Positions 11,511 to 23,402 are shown, numbered from the stretch's first letter. The stretch is DNA of 64,000 bases from Scilla litardierei (GCA_030789695.1 CM061130.1:10221860-10285859), one strand, 5' to 3'. The notes: generated by a model not told the origin, from the sequence alone. Numbers and translations: made by a program.

Positions 11511-11880
11511 CACCCTTTGCCTTGGGTGGGCGTGCCTTCTACGCCTAGTGGGCATGCCCGCAACGTAAGTTAATAGGATTTTTGAAACCCCTTTTGACGG
11601 TTACGAAAATTGACTTTTGCACATCTTTGGGCAATTGTTTGAGGGGTCAAACGAAGTCGAAATTCGTCATCGTTTGTTCCTACGCGTTCACTATTTGAAG
11701 CCCTTCGTATTGATAGCTTGTTTGGTGTCTAAAGTTTAATGGATGAAGAGAATTAATTCGTTGAAGTTAGCCTTTACGAAAGGCTTACTAACTTCAATTA
11801 AGCCAAATTAGCTAAATTAATTTCTCTTCTATTTGTTATTTGTCCCACATTGCTCGCAACAAAAAGAGAGATGCAGACTC

Positions 11881-11890
11881 TCTATATAAT
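11881..11890 (+). promoter_or_regulatory. TATA box in block G
   Basis: TCTATATAAT followed by an unstructured leader. Plausible LTR promoter; no transcript evidence. Confidence 0.5.
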
Positions 11891-12279
11891 TAGGGGTGCA
11901 CTCTCTTCATTGAAAAATGCTCCAAGTCTTCGATCGAGTAGCTCCAGATTTTAGAGCAAGCTCGATCTACGACTAAACTATTCTTTCTCTTCTTCCTATT
12001 CTCCCGACTAGTCCTAGCAAGACTACGAAAGGGGTTTTGGATTCGGATCCAGATGTCTAAGACGCGGGTCTACTCAAGTGAAACCATCTACCGCGTGTGA
12101 TCGGCTTGGAGGCGGGTGTCGGTTTGGGCAGATCGGTTCGAAGGTGCGAGGCAGCTCGGGTGGATCGAGTCAAGGCGGTTCGGCTACGAGGAGCATCAGA
12201 AGCTGGTGCGGTACATCTTGCCCGCCAAGGGAAATAGAGCATGTTACAAGTGATATAATGAAAATTAAATAGCTAAAAA

Positions 12280-13740
12280 CAAGAGAATCATACCTGCAGT
12301 CCAATGTCGAGTTACTGTAAGAAAAGGTAAAGGGAAGTGCAAGTGCCTGAAGCATAACACAGAGTCACAAAGAAACAGGCAAAGGGAAGGGAAAGTGCTG
12401 CCAGCAGAAGGAGTAATATGCAACACGTATACATTACATATATGCAACACATCACACACAACGGATATAATGATACATAATGATGCACATGATGCAACAT
12501 GAGATGCAATGCGATGCAATGCGATGGGATCCCATGAATGTGCCGGCGTGCAAGTGTATCGTGATCTACTCCATTCTCAACTATGGCAACTACCGATGGA
12601 GTCAAGAGGTGCCTACACGGTCACGGCCCACAGCGAATTCCCCCGCCTCCTACTGTGGCTCTCGCTCCATGTAGTTCCATCCATGTCCTAAAACATTGCT
12701 CATTCACATCATTTCTCATATTACAAATATATACATGCCCATTTCACATGTTTCTCAACTTTTGTTTCATTGCGGCATTTCAGCGAACACTTGACGGGCG
12801 TAGTTCATATCAAGAAACACAATATTATATACATGTGCCATTTGCAAAATTAAACTAACTTTCAAGTAACAACAATAATCATGGATCATATGGGGAAATT
12901 TAGCAACAATGCCCAATTAATATCACCACTCAAATACTTCAGCATGCAGGAAAATTGCAAACATTCCAAACAATTGACTGATGTCACCCAATTATAATCC
13001 GAATTTAACAAAATTTTCCAAATGAGAGTTGTAGATATGTTAGTCCTGGATTCACAGATAAAATTTCATGTAAAAATATTAAGGAGGTGATTTATGGTGA
13101 ATTATTTGGGGAAGTGTGTCAGATCTGTTTTTCAGACAGATTTCAGGGTTAGTATTGAAAGCCAATTTTGGGCATGTTGGAGCCAGATATTCGACATATA
13201 AGAACTCTGGTGAATTTTTAGAAATATTTGTTAAATTTTCAACAAGACCAAGATCATAAAATTCCATGATGTGTGCAGGTGTCTAGGCCAATTTTACTAA
13301 ACTGTGTCAACACTGAAATTCAAACAGACAAGTTGTAAAGATGGATTTATCGTTCCTAATTCTGAATTGAAACTATGTCAAAATTTATATGATTTTGGGG
13401 TAGAACTTCAAGATCTACAAGCTCGTAGTTTTTTCTAATCTTAATTAGAGCTACAGTAACCACAATCAAGGCAAAATCAGACATCAAGATTTTTGAATTT
13501 TAAAGGAGATGGGTTTGCTAAGAATTTCAAGGGGAAAATTGTGTAATTGAACATGATACATAGATTTTTGATTATCACTATCACATTAAGTGAATCATGA
13601 TATAAAAACATGAGAGAAAGAACAATTTAACGGAATTCCAAATCCAAGAGGATTCCTACCTCAAAAGCTCGGTTTTCATCTTCTCCTTCTCTTTCTTTCT
13701 TCTCCATCTTCTTCCCACTTGAACCCATATGAGATTCTTG
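12280..13740 (-). repeat. Family E repeat, left inverted arm
   Basis: Non-coding. Bases 12530-13700 are the approximate reverse complement of 15260-16410. Bases 12281-12947 recur in the same orientation at 59355-60073. The CT-rich part (13660-13735) ending in CCTACCTC mirrors the GAA-rich leader and GAGGTAGG of the right arm. Read on the minus strand it therefore looks like the leader-to-end part of an E-family LTR. Confidence 0.6.
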
Positions 13741-14513
13741 ATTTTTGGAGTGATAAATTAGGGTTTTGAAGTGAAGAAAATAGGGGTTATAATTATTTGG
13801 AATGATTGTATGTTATTAGTGCATACAAACTAAGTGACTTGATCATGCATTTGTTAGTGAGTGCACGTCGATGTATGATGGATGTGACTAAATATTGTGT
13901 GTATATAGATATTTATGTGCCTATAAATGTGAGTGAACCTATATGACTAAGTATTGGGTGTATAGGGATCCAGTGTACATACGGTGTGACATCGTGATAT
14001 TGACCATGTCTATCAAGAAATGGTGAGTAAATTAATGTGTATTGTTGTGTGTTTGTGCATGAATATAGACGTATATGTATATATATAAGCAGGTAGAATA
14101 TAAGTCGTTATACTTGAAGGTATCGTAATATGGATACGATGTGATGTCGTATGCACATGGATATGAGTAGTAATCTAAATATGTATAATAATACGTATAG
14201 AGACTTATTTATGGTGTGTGATGTATATGTTAGTGTGTGAATACATGTGCCTAGATGTTTATGTGAAGAACATATACGTATGTGTATGTAGTGAGTGCAC
14301 ATAGTGATGTGGATGTACTACTTGATGAATAATAGGGTGTATCTGTGATATCTGTGCCATGCGGGTGTGTATGGATGACAGTGAAACGTTTAGTGTATAT
14401 AAGTATGGTATAGATATGTATTCTTGTTTGTACTTCATGGGTAGTAAGACCATCATACCTAGCTGACCTTTGGCGGCCTCATACCATAAAAAGTCCGAGG
14501 ACGGACTTTATTT
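13741..14513. repeat. TG/AT-rich loop between family E arms
   Basis: Low-complexity, rich in TGTGTATAT on the plus strand. The CA-rich DNA at 60074-61740 looks like a complementary counterpart. No gene is seen. Confidence 0.45.
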
Positions 14514-14991
14514 TAAGGTGGGTAGGATGTCATGCCATATTTAGCACTATACGTGTATTCTACTGAACACACGTGGTATTTCTACTTATGATACATGGGT
14601 AGGCATGAAATAAGCATAGACATTGATGTATGTAGCGTAGTGCAAGGGGGTTTAGGCCGTAATACGTGGATAAGGGAAGAGAATGCGAAATGTGAATGCG
14701 GGAGAAGCGCAAATGACGTCGTGGGTGTAAAACAACAGGAATGTGTTAGACGCGTGTGTGTGAAGCATGTATGCATGCATGGGTGTGCGTGGATGTGGGT
14801 AGAAAGAGCCATGCAAGTGTGAAAGGGGTTAGGGGTCAATGGCAACCCCCGTAAATTTTTAGAAAGGCGAGGGGCAAAACGGTCATTAGGACTAAAACCG
14901 TTGTATGTACATACTAAAGAGGTGTGTGTGTAAAGTAATGACAATCTTGTAAATACCCATAAGTTGGGGGTATCTTGGTCATTTTCTTCAT

Positions 14992-15014
14992 GGAATATTC
15001 CCTTGGAATATTCC
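14992..15014. repeat. Paired GGAATATTCC palindromes (family E)
   Basis: Perfect GGAATATTCC at 14992-15001 and 15005-15014, just before a purine-rich then pyrimidine-rich leader. The copy in the right flank has them at 63225 and 63278 with a variant at 63238. Confidence 0.8.
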
Positions 15015-15204
15015 TTTCTTGGAAGAGAAGAAAAGAATAAGATAAGAGAAGAAAAGGATAAGAAAAGAGAAGAAAAGAAGAGAGGAGACTAGAAACCTCT
15101 CTCTCTTTCTCTCATTTTTCTCCCCACCTTCTCTCCTCTCTCTCCCCTCTCCCCTCCTCCCCTCTCCCCTCCATGTTGCCATGGCCTAAATTCTCCACAC
15201 ACAA

Positions 15205-15206
15205 AA

Positions 15207-15237
<31 letters not shown>

Positions 15238-15265
15238 AGAAGAGGAAGAGAAAGAGAAGAGGAGA
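15205..15265 (+). repeat. GAA/GAG microsatellite
   Basis: Imperfect (GAA)n/(GAG)n tract in the leader of the E LTR. An equivalent tract occurs at 63411-63490. Confidence 0.9.
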
Positions 15266-16292
15266 AGAAAGAACTCTTGAGGTAGGGATTTATTTGGATT
15301 TGGAAATCAAATTAGGGTTTCTTTTTATCATATATTTTTGTCATGTTTGTTCAATATGTATTAGGGGAAGTTAAACTTAATGTTTCATGATTAAATTTCA
15401 TTAATAACCCCTTGAAATTCCAAGCAAAATCTCCCCTTTGAAATCCTTAAAACTATGTTGTATGTTATTGCTTTAATTATGGTTACTGTAGCTCGAATTT
15501 GATTTCGAAAAAAATATGAGCTTGTAGATCCTGAAGCTCTACCCCAAAATCATATAAATTTTGATATAGGTTCAATTCAGAAATGAGGAGCAATAAATCC
15601 ATCTTTACAACATGTCTGTTTGATTTTTAGTATTGACACAGTTTAGATAAATTGGCCTAGACACCTGCACACACAATGGAATTTTCTGTTCTTGGTCTCG
15701 TTGGAAATTTAACAAGATTATCTAAAATTTCCTATGGTGTGTATATGTCGAATTTCTGGCTGAAACATGCCTAAAATTGGCTTTAAATACAGACCCAGAA
15801 ATCTGTCTGAAAAACAGATTTGAAACACTTCACCAAATAATTCACCATAAATCACTTACTTAATATGTTTGCATGAAGTTTTATCTGTGAATCCAGGACT
15901 AGTATATCTATAACTTTCATTTGGGACAATTTATCAAATTATCAATGGAAACTGATGTTAAATTGCCATGAATTGCCACTTCCTGCAATTTCAGCAAGCT
16001 AAATTCATTAAGTGTTGCTCTTATTCATTAATTGTGGTTAATTGGCCATCATTATTCTTGCTTATTATGGTTGTGTGGTGGAATGAATGTTTACTTGGCA
16101 CATGTAAATTATATTGTGTTGCCTTGATATGAATTACGCTCGTCATGTGTTCGCTGAAATGCCTCAATGAAACAAAATTTAAGAAACACGCGGAATGGGC
16201 ATGTATATATTTGTAATATGAGAGATGATGTGAATGGGAAATGTTTTAGGACACGGATGGCACTACATGGAGCGAGAGCCACAGTAGGAGGC

Positions 16293-16309
16293 GGGGGGGG
16301 GGGGGGGGG
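16293..16309 (+). repeat. G17 homopolymer
   Basis: Seventeen consecutive G residues. The related copies have only 4-5 C/G at this place (about 12638 and 59791), so the run expanded locally. Sequencing error in run length is possible. Confidence 0.85.
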
Positions 16310-17233
16310 ATTCGCTGTGGGCCGTGACCGTGTAGGCACCTTTTGACTCCATCGATAGTTGCCACAGTTGAGAACAGAGTATATCACGATACACTTGCAC
16401 GCCGGCACACTCTCCACCTCCCAAGACAACCAAGTCACTCTACGAGCTACAGCTTACAGCAAATTTTACTCCTGAAACCCAACTCTAAGTCACCACCAAC
16501 CACACTGTTGTAATGCCCTGATAGCTACTGCACAAGTACTAGGAGGGGGGGTGAATAGTACTTTAAAATAATCAAGAGTATAATTCCTAATTATCATGCA
16601 AACACAAAAAACAATGCGGAATAACTACAAACAACAAGAATTAAACAATGCAAACAAACGATATAACGGGTTCGGATCCACCTAAGTCTCACCGACTTGT
16701 TCCCGGTGATCCTACGTCCCAAACACCCGGATCCCCTCCGGCTACTTGAGTTAGAATCCTCTAACCCAAGTTTGCACTATGAAATTCTTGTAGAAAACCT
16801 CTACAAGACCAAATCATACACAAACGAAAACGTGACTCCTACAACCCGGGATCACGATCCTCTCTCACAACCGAGAGATAAACTTAATAGCAAAGTAAAT
16901 GAAACAATAAAACACTTACCAACAAAATCCTATGCCTTGAGTAAACTTACTGATTTTAGGGCAATGAAGATTTTGAAGGAGAGAATGTCACCAAACCTTA
17001 GCTCCACCAAGATGACCAGCAATCGAAGGCTAGGATGGAGTTGGTGACTTTGATTCAAGCTCTTGGCTTGAGTGGCTCACAATGAATAGAATCTCTCTTG
17101 AGGAAATTAGGGCTCAAGGAGTTTGGAGAGATTCTTGTGAGAAGAGAAAGCTTTAGAAATGGAGTTGAATGCTTCTCTTTGATTTCTCTACGTCTCAATA
17201 ATATCAGCCTTGAATCCCTAGTTTGAAGCCCTC

Positions 17234-17246
17234 AAACATATATAGG
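17234..17246 (-). promoter_or_regulatory. TATA box of D LTR alpha
   Basis: CCTATATATG on the minus strand, about 70 bases downstream of the hairpin array in element orientation. The same box occurs in LTR beta (about 52986-52997) and gamma (about 58180-58192). Confidence 0.6.
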
Positions 17247-17309
17247 GAAGAGACAAAACGGTCACAAATTTCGTGGCATTAAATGCCCCAACGGCTCTAT
17301 TCTGAAGCA

Positions 17310-17612
17310 GCTTAATCGGTCTAAGAAGGATCACTGACCGATTAGTTTTGCAACTAGTCGGTCGATGATTCTTCTTGGACCAACTAAGAGGTTCACATCC
17401 AATAAAGATAGTTCAGGTGATATAGAACTAGTCGGTCTAAGAAGACTTGCCAACCGACAAGTTTGACAACTAGTCGGTCGGTGAGTGTTCTTTGACCGAC
17501 TAAGAGTTGAAATACAATAAGCTGAACACAAGGGAACTAGTCAGTCTAAGAACAAATTCTAACCGACTAGTTTCACAACTAGTCGGTCGACTGTTGTTCT
17601 CTGACCGACTAA
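17310..17612. repeat. D hairpin modules 1-3 in LTR alpha
   Basis: Three ~75-base imperfect hairpins with ends CTAGTCGGTC and GACCGACTAAG and a centre such as ACTAGTTTGACAACTAGT. Modules 4-5 lie across the B insertion at 37858-38045. Confidence 0.9.
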
Positions 17613-18684
17613 CGATAAACAGTAGCTTGGTCGCGTCCGGGCGTACACCCAAAAAGAGCAACCGTGTAGTTTTACCGCAAGCGCACGGTGTAGCGGCGAG
17701 CGGGTTATCGAACACAGGGAGGACGAATGACGGTGTCTTCTCTGAACAACCTGGCTATAGGAACAGAAAAGGGGAAATTGCCTTTTGGCGATCCTGTCAC
17801 AATCGTCAGACAAAGTATGGAATATAGAATCAGATAAAAGACGCCTAGGGAATGGGGAATCCCCGCTACTCACCGTATCTCGTTAACGTGATTCATCGGT
17901 ATCACAATTGCTAGGGTAGAATCTCGGATGAACTAGTTGCAACTGAATGTAAAACCTAGCTCACGCTCTCGCGCTGTTGCCGGTCTATAGCTAACCTAGG
18001 TTTGGGTCAATCTCTTGCAAACCCTAGCCTAGGCAAGCTAGCATTAGGATCAACATCATCGTTCAATCGCGTCCTGAGCCCACTCTCATGCAAGCTCGGT
18101 CCGCGACCTAGGTTGGGATAGTTCCTACCCGTCCAATCTCTTGCAAACGGGTATTGACATGGAATTACAACCGAGAACCCTAGTATCAGTCCAATCTCTT
18201 GCAAACCGATACTACGGAAACTCAATTTCAACGCAATTCGGATTTCTAGGGTTTCCTATCGAATTGGGATCCAATCTCTTACAAATCCCAATCGATATGA
18301 ACACCTAGCTATCCGTAATAAATCGATCCCAAACTAACCCTAATAGCAATTCTAGCAATATTTTTACCAAATCATCACAAATCAGAAATCGGGCTCATAG
18401 GGTTCATCCCCACGCCCCAAGACGTAAGGACTACTCACAATTCATAGCACAAATACAAAAATAATCAATGGAATTAACAAGAGAATTCATCACAATATTC
18501 AAATAAGCAATAAAAATAGTATTTTTAAAGGAGAGGGAGACAAACCAATAGAGTTCTCCAAGAATCCAACAAAAATAATCTTTTCTCTCCTCTCCAATCA
18601 CAATAATCTAAAGCTAAAAAGTTTAATCTAAAAAGATGCAAAAAGTAAAGGAAAAAGCTCTCTAACCTAGGTCAAAAACTGGGG

Positions 18685-18691
18685 TTAAATA
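18685..18691 (-). promoter_or_regulatory. TATA-like box of B LTR
   Basis: TATTTAA on the minus strand about 85 bases from the palindrome array. The 5' LTR copy is at 37063-37069. It is weaker than the internal TATATAA box. Confidence 0.45.
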
Positions 18692-18775
18692 CCCCCCAAA
18701 ATCGTCCAAAAAACTGTGACCAAAATGCCCTTGCGCAGCCTGAAAATCGCAATTTACGCTACAGGCAGCGCGGCT

Positions 18776-19157
18776 CACTCGGCCGAGTGACAAAAGTCGC
18801 TCGGCCGAGTAAGAAACCCTGAAAATTTCCAGTAAGTCTGGGTCTTCGGGGGTCTTCACTTCGGGGGTCACTCGGCCGAGTGAGTTGTAGTCACTCGGCC
18901 GATGGTTTCTATTCACTCGGGCGGTCGGCATTCTCCACTCGGCCGAGTGGGTCTTCTGAAGCTCAGGCAGACGAAAAACCGTAAGTTGGCTCTTTTGGAT
19001 GGGCGTCGTCTGAATGCCACTCGGGCGGACGGGGTCTCGTCACTCGGCCGATGTGGCTTCTGATGCTCGGCCGAGTGCACATATGAAGCGTGTCCGATCT
19101 GGCCGGCCGAGCGGGGTCTCGCTGGTCGGCCGAGTGACTCCTTCACTCGGCCGAGTG
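18776..19157. repeat. CTCGGCCGAG palindrome array, 3' LTR of B
   Basis: Perfect cores start at 18778, 18800, 18871, 18938, 19066 and 19146, most in CACTCGGCCGAGTG context, with variants such as ACTCGGGCGG and CTCGGCCGATG between. It lies upstream of the TATTTAA box in element orientation. The 5' LTR keeps perfect copies only at 37248, 37442 and 37523; several others there carry C-to-T changes. Confidence 0.9.
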
Positions 19158-19452
19158 AGACACCAAAAATGCCCAAACAGCTTGTTTTTGCCTCCTCGTC
19201 GCTCCTGCGACGTTCTTTCTTCTTCCGCTCATCTCCAATGGCAAAATACCCCTCGGGGAAGTCATCGGTGACACTCTGGAGTAGGCGTATCTCGAGATCA
19301 CTCCAAATCGCTCCAAATCACCTGAAATACGACAAAAACAACAAATCGTGAAAAGTATCGCAATATCGTCGATATATCGTGAAAAACATGATTTGAGCGA
19401 TCTAAATGGCATGCAAACATGCGGGAAAAAAGTGTAAAATATGGAGTGATCA

Positions 19453-19469
19453 AAATCCCCCAAGCTTAC
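19453..19469 (-). other. Polypurine tract of element B
   Basis: On the minus strand GTAAGCTTGGGGGATTT, directly before the LTR start TGATCACTCC. It matches that of element A. Confidence 0.85.
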
Positions 19470-21390
19470 CTCTTACTCGTCCTCGAGGAAGATAAGTAAA
19501 AGGCGAACCCGGTGGATTTCGAAAACGAAAACGGCGGAAAAATGGAAAACTAAAAACGAAGAAGAAAGAAGAAAGCGAAGAGGGAAGCTGCTAGATCATT
19601 TTCTCAGGACGTGGGTTTTGCTCAATCATATAGCATGCACCGAATGTAAAACACATGTCAAAGAATTTTCTTTTGATATCATAGTATAATGGTGCAAATA
19701 GAAATAGAAAACCCAAGAATATTGATATATCATGAAAAACGGAATAATTTTAAAATTAACATTGTCTGAATCATTTAAAGCGGTATACAATATTGCAGAT
19801 CACACACTTTTCAATTGAATGCTTTCTATGAGGAGTATAAGAATATCACGCAATAGAATAGAAAGAATAGAAAAGCATGGATTTCATGAAATGAGTGCTA
19901 GGCATAGATTTCTGGATTTCGTGAAGCTAAAAATAATCTCACAGAGTATAGAATATTACTTAGCCTAGGTTGTCGTACAACGTCAAGTGGTCACTCTCTC
20001 ACACATCATTGGATTCTCTCCCCCAAGCTTATCTATAAGCGTGGTGGCACAAAAACAATATTTACATCCCCTTTTTTATGAAGCTCCAAAAGTAATAAAA
20101 ATAAAAACAAAAAGAGGGAAAGAAAGAGAGAACATGAGATGGGATCTTTTATTGAGGTTCTTTTCTCTTTTTCTTTTCCTTTTCTTTTCTTTTTCTCTTT
20201 TTTTCCTTTTTTTTCAAATAGCATATATGCACAATGATCCCAAATCAAAGAGAAGTAAGGATATACAAGAATTTTTCTTTTTCTTTCTTTGGTTTTGGGA
20301 AATTTGGAGCTTGGGATTTATAGCGGGGGAAATGTCATATATTAGAATCGCTAAGGGGAGATTCACCAATGATTTTAAAATAGAGAATTGATGTTCAAGA
20401 TATGTGGAGAAAGAAGTAAATATGTCTCTCAGTTCACTCTATAGGACGTGCACGACAACTTCAGCAGGGTAATCTAATCTACTCAGTTTCGATCACAAAA
20501 AAGCTAACTAATCCAGATTCATCATAGCTAACATCATTCAATCATCCTGAAGTGAAATGTACAAATCATGCATATAGAAGTGATTTAGGAAAAGAAAACG
20601 GTACTCCAGATATAAGCATTCAATGCGTGAATCTTGGTGTGTTTTCTGCGATAGCATACATATGAGTATTCAGACTCAGCTAATAATAAAATTTCATCCA
20701 TTTTCATGCGGAAAAAGTGTGGGTTACTATCTCTAAATGCAAGGCAAGTCATAGCATATGATATCAGCAATAAAATCTAAGACATGACAAATATAGCATG
20801 CATATATAGAGAAAGCTAACGCCACGTAATCATCATCACAGAAAAGTCATCTCTAGCATGAGATGAAAAAGAAATAAAGATAAAGGGAAAATGAAACTAA
20901 TTACAATGCAACACACAAAGAAAAAAAGAAAAACGTGATGCATGGTAAAAAGAAGAAAAAGTGATGAGAATGAGTGCAAATGCGGAAAATGGCGTGAAAA
21001 AACCAAAAATAAAGGTGGTAAATCGAAAAGAACGTGAGAACTCACTCCCCCCAAGCTAAAGTGCACAGTGTCCTCAATGTGCGAAGTGTGGCACACCGAG
21101 AGACGTGTAAAGTGAGGGGTAGGTGAGGATGCATGCATGATGAAAAAGAAAATAAAGTAAAAATAAAAAAAAAGACGAAATGAAAATAATGATGCGGACA
21201 TGATGCATGCAGATATAGGAGTGAATACGATATAAAAATGTGACACCAAAACTCTCCCTCTCTCCCAAAAATGATATATATGATGAAAATGTGTATCCAA
21301 AACAGTGAGGGGAGGGGGGGGGACAAAAACGTCAGGACCCAGCAGAGACGGGCATCACGACGGCAAAAAGATCAATGGCATCGAGGGTGC
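19470..21390 (-). other. Element B 3' untranslated region
   Basis: Non-coding. On the minus strand it shows an Athila-type box ending AGCTTGGGGGGAGTG (21046-21075), a second AAGCTTGGGGGAG (20026-20038) and an A-rich block (complement of 20150-20220). These match the 3' region of element A. No gene is seen. Confidence 0.6.
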
Positions 21391-21508
21391 CTAAGAAGGT
21401 GGGGCTGCGCCGTCTCCGTCCTGAGGCGAAGGTGGAGGAGGAGGAGGAGGTGGCTGGGGAACAGACTGCTGAGAAGGTGTGGGTGTGGGTGTGGTAGCAG
21501 GCTGGGTG
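21391..21508 (-). pseudogene. Element B ORF2, C-terminal end beyond copia F
   Basis: Pro/Thr/Gln-rich tail (PTPTPSQQSVPQPPPPPP) ending APPS and a stop at 21391. It is the continuation of the ORF2 that ends at the other side of F (29797). Confidence 0.7.
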
Positions 21509-22114
21509 TGTTGGATATGGAAGACGTTAGTACACCCTTGTAGGGGATGTATGAGGGAATACGGACCTCGAACGTCGCGTACACGAAGTCGTGTGCAAAG
21601 GGAATATGTTCCCTTGCGGAGAGGATCTCTAGATTGATGGGAAAGTCGCATTATACGTGCATAAGTGCATGCGACATATGGCTAATAAAGGGGTAATATC
21701 TTAAGCTTATATTGTACCATGCATATGGTACAACTTAAGCTTATAATATGCGATGTACGATGGTACACCTTAGTTAAATTGTTCCAAAGGAACAATTTAT
21801 CCTAAAATAACTACCTTGGGGGCTATAAATAAGACCCAAGGGTTAGCCATTTCCTTACACTTTTGCATGGCATTCATGCATGCATCTTCATTCTAGCGAA
21901 GCTCTGCCGAAATACTTCCTCTCCCTTTATCCAAGTTCTTAATCTAAAAGTAGAGATTTAGATTGTGGATTTAGTAGCCTTACTCCGTTTGTGAGAAGAC
22001 TCGATCCGTCGTGGTGAATCCGAAGGCGAAGTTCGTAGACTACCGTGCTGCATACGCAAGCGTAAGTCTCAACTTCATTTATCGATCCTAACTCTGTTTT
22101 GGAAGGATCCAACA
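21509..22114 (+). repeat. 5' LTR of F
   Basis: TGTTGGATATGG to GGATCCAACA. U3 has an inverted repeat TTGTTCCAAAGGAACAA (21778-21794) about 30 bases before the TATA box and a near-palindrome around GTACCATGCATATGGTAC (about 21715-21732). Confidence 0.97.
21824..21831 (+). promoter_or_regulatory. TATA box of F 5' LTR
   Basis: TATAAATA. The same box is in the 3' LTR at 29507-29514. Confidence 0.7.
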
Positions 22115-22115
22115 T

Positions 22116-22128
22116 TGGTATCAGAGCC
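22116..22128 (+). other. Primer binding site of F (initiator Met tRNA)
   Basis: TGGTATCAGAGCC one base after the LTR, the standard plant initiator-Met complement. Confidence 0.95.
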
Positions 22129-22689
22129 ATACGGGTTCGCCTCGGAGAAACTATGAACGAGTCGTTGTCTTTTTCACGGATGGGTATCCTACCATTACGG
22201 ATATGGTAGGAACGCTTCGTGACGGAGAGAACGCAGCGGTTGTTCTTTTCACGTTAGGGTCTTCTGTCATTACGGATATGGCAGGAACTCTCCGTGACGG
22301 GAAGAACCGACCGTTCATATCGTCAAACTCGCTCTCTTCATGGATGCTGAGTCTCCATTCATAGGGAATGGGCGCTCTCTTCATGTGGAGTGCGTAGTTT
22401 ACGAATTTTTGAAGTGGGTTCATTTTTTGGCACACGGCCATTGGAGGACAACTACTTCCTCGACGAACGGGTGCTTCACCGGAGAAGAAGGTGGTAGTTA
22501 TTCCCATCGGGGAAGATGAATTTTTTGTGCATGTGCACCATGGCCAAATGGGTTATGAAGGCCATGCACCCCCTCCCCATGCGGAGGGGGTTGGCTACGG
22601 CCAATAACCACCGCGGCAACCCCCTCCGGCGGGGTTGTGCGGCCACCCATGAAAGGGGAAACCGGCCATGGCCAAAGGGCCATGGCCGG

Positions 22690-23402
22690 TCAAGGCAAAA
22701 ATGCCATGGCCGGTCGGCCTTGGCCGGCCACGGCCAGGGCCATAAGGCCCTGGCCGCGGCCAGGCCAGGGCCTGGCCTCCCTGGCCGAGGCCAGGGCAGG
22801 GGCCCTGGCCCCGGCCAGGGCTTGGCCGAGGCTAGGGCAGGGGCCCTGGCCCCGGCCAAGGCCTTGCCGCCCTGGCAGAGGCCAGGGCAGCGCCCTGGCC
22901 TCAGGCCAGGGCCCGGCCGCCCCTGGCCTCAGGCCAGGGCCCGGCCGCCCTGGCAGAGGCCAGGGCAGCGCCCTGGCCTCTGGCCAGGGCCCGGCCGCCC
23001 TGGCCGTGGCCAGGGCAGAGGCCCTGGCCCCGGCCAGGGCCCGGCCGCCCTGGCAGAGGCCAGGGCAGCGCCCTGGCCTCTGGCCAGGGCCCGGCCGCCC
23101 TGGCCTCTGGCCAGGGCCCGGCCGCCCTGGCCTCTGGCCAGGGCCCGGCCGCCCTGGCCGTGGCCAGGGCAGAGGCCCTGGCCCCGGCCAGGGCCCCGGC
23201 CGCCCTGGCAGAGGCCAGGGCCTGGCCGCCCTGGCCGTGGCCAGGGCAGGGGCCCTGGCCCCGGCCAGGGGCCTCTGGCCTAGGCCAGGCCAGGCAGAGG
23301 CCTGGCCGGCCTCTGGCCGAGACCAGGCCAGTGGCCAGGCAGGCCCTGGCAGTGGCCAGGGCTGCCGCAGGCCGTCCCTGGCCGGCCAGGGCAGGGGCCC
23401 TG
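22690..23402. repeat. GGCC-rich minisatellite in F leader
   Basis: A tandem array of variants of a 27-base unit made of CCCTGGCC, a short centre, GGCCAGGG and CCGGCC. The arms CCCTGGCC/GGCCAGGG are inverted repeats, so the array can fold into many hairpins. All six frames stay open across it because of composition; the long frames here are not genes. Confidence 0.9.

Larger units (their letters stand above)
9926..12256 (+). repeat. Block G: probable LTR (solo or truncated)
   Basis: Non-coding block with LTR-like layout: a long AT-rich 5' part, a GC-rich hairpin array at 11251-11510, a TATA box at 11883 followed by a leader, and a GC-rich end near 12250. It interrupts the H ORF2 fragment. No clear TG/CA ends or target duplication could be fixed, and no internal gene is attached, so a solo LTR or a truncated element are both possible. 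Confidence 0.4.
12530..16410. repeat. Large inverted repeat, ~1.2 kb arms
   Basis: Arms at about 12530-13700 and 15260-16410. Matching anchors in reverse complement are the GTGCCGGCGTGCAAGTGTA segment (12540 / 16400), the CAGACAGATTT segment (13130 / 15810), the CCCCAAAATCATATAAATTT segment (13395 / 15545) and the leader boundary (13660 / 15285). The loop is about 1.5 kb. It appears to be two E-family LTRs placed head to head. Confidence 0.75.
14514..16508 (+). repeat. Family E LTR (plus strand) with polypurine tract
   Basis: TTAAGGTGGGTAGGA (14513-14527) followed by TGTCATGCC resembles the polypurine tract and LTR start of chromodomain Ty3/gypsy elements; compare element C's AAGGTGGGGAGGA then TGTAACG. 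Bases 14528-15290 recur diverged at 62761-63500. It carries two GGAATATTCC palindromes, a pyrimidine-rich leader, a GAA repeat and a GAGGTAGG boundary. At 16509 it is interrupted by element D and probably continues after 59190. Confidence 0.5.
16509..17627 (-). repeat. Element D LTR alpha, left part
   Basis: Starts TGTAATGCCC and is interrupted at 17627 by element B. It includes the TATA box (reverse strand, 17236-17246) and hairpin modules 1-3. Its sequence continues at 37836 after B. It is the outer (3') LTR of element D. Confidence 0.9.
17628..19452 (-). repeat. 3' LTR of element B
   Basis: Plus-strand ends TGGTCGCG and GTGATCA. It contains six perfect CTCGGCCGAG palindromes between 18776 and 19157 and, on the minus strand, a TATTTAA box at 18685-18691. 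A motif CCAATCTCTTGCAAA (or its ending) recurs several times at 18010-18300. It differs from the 5' LTR at scattered bases. Confidence 0.95.

Noticed and set aside
14108..14456. His/Thr/Ile-rich small frames
   Set aside because: They come from TGTATA-type low-complexity DNA in the loop of the E repeats and are not conserved at 60074-61740.
17310..17612. MITE or foldback insertion in the D LTR
   Set aside because: The hairpins sit at the same place in all three D LTRs and have no target duplications of their own, so they belong to the LTR.
20836..21326. Hydrophobic Phe/Ser-rich minus-strand frame
   Set aside because: It lies in the A-rich/T-rich 3' untranslated part of element B, where the corresponding region of element A is also non-coding.
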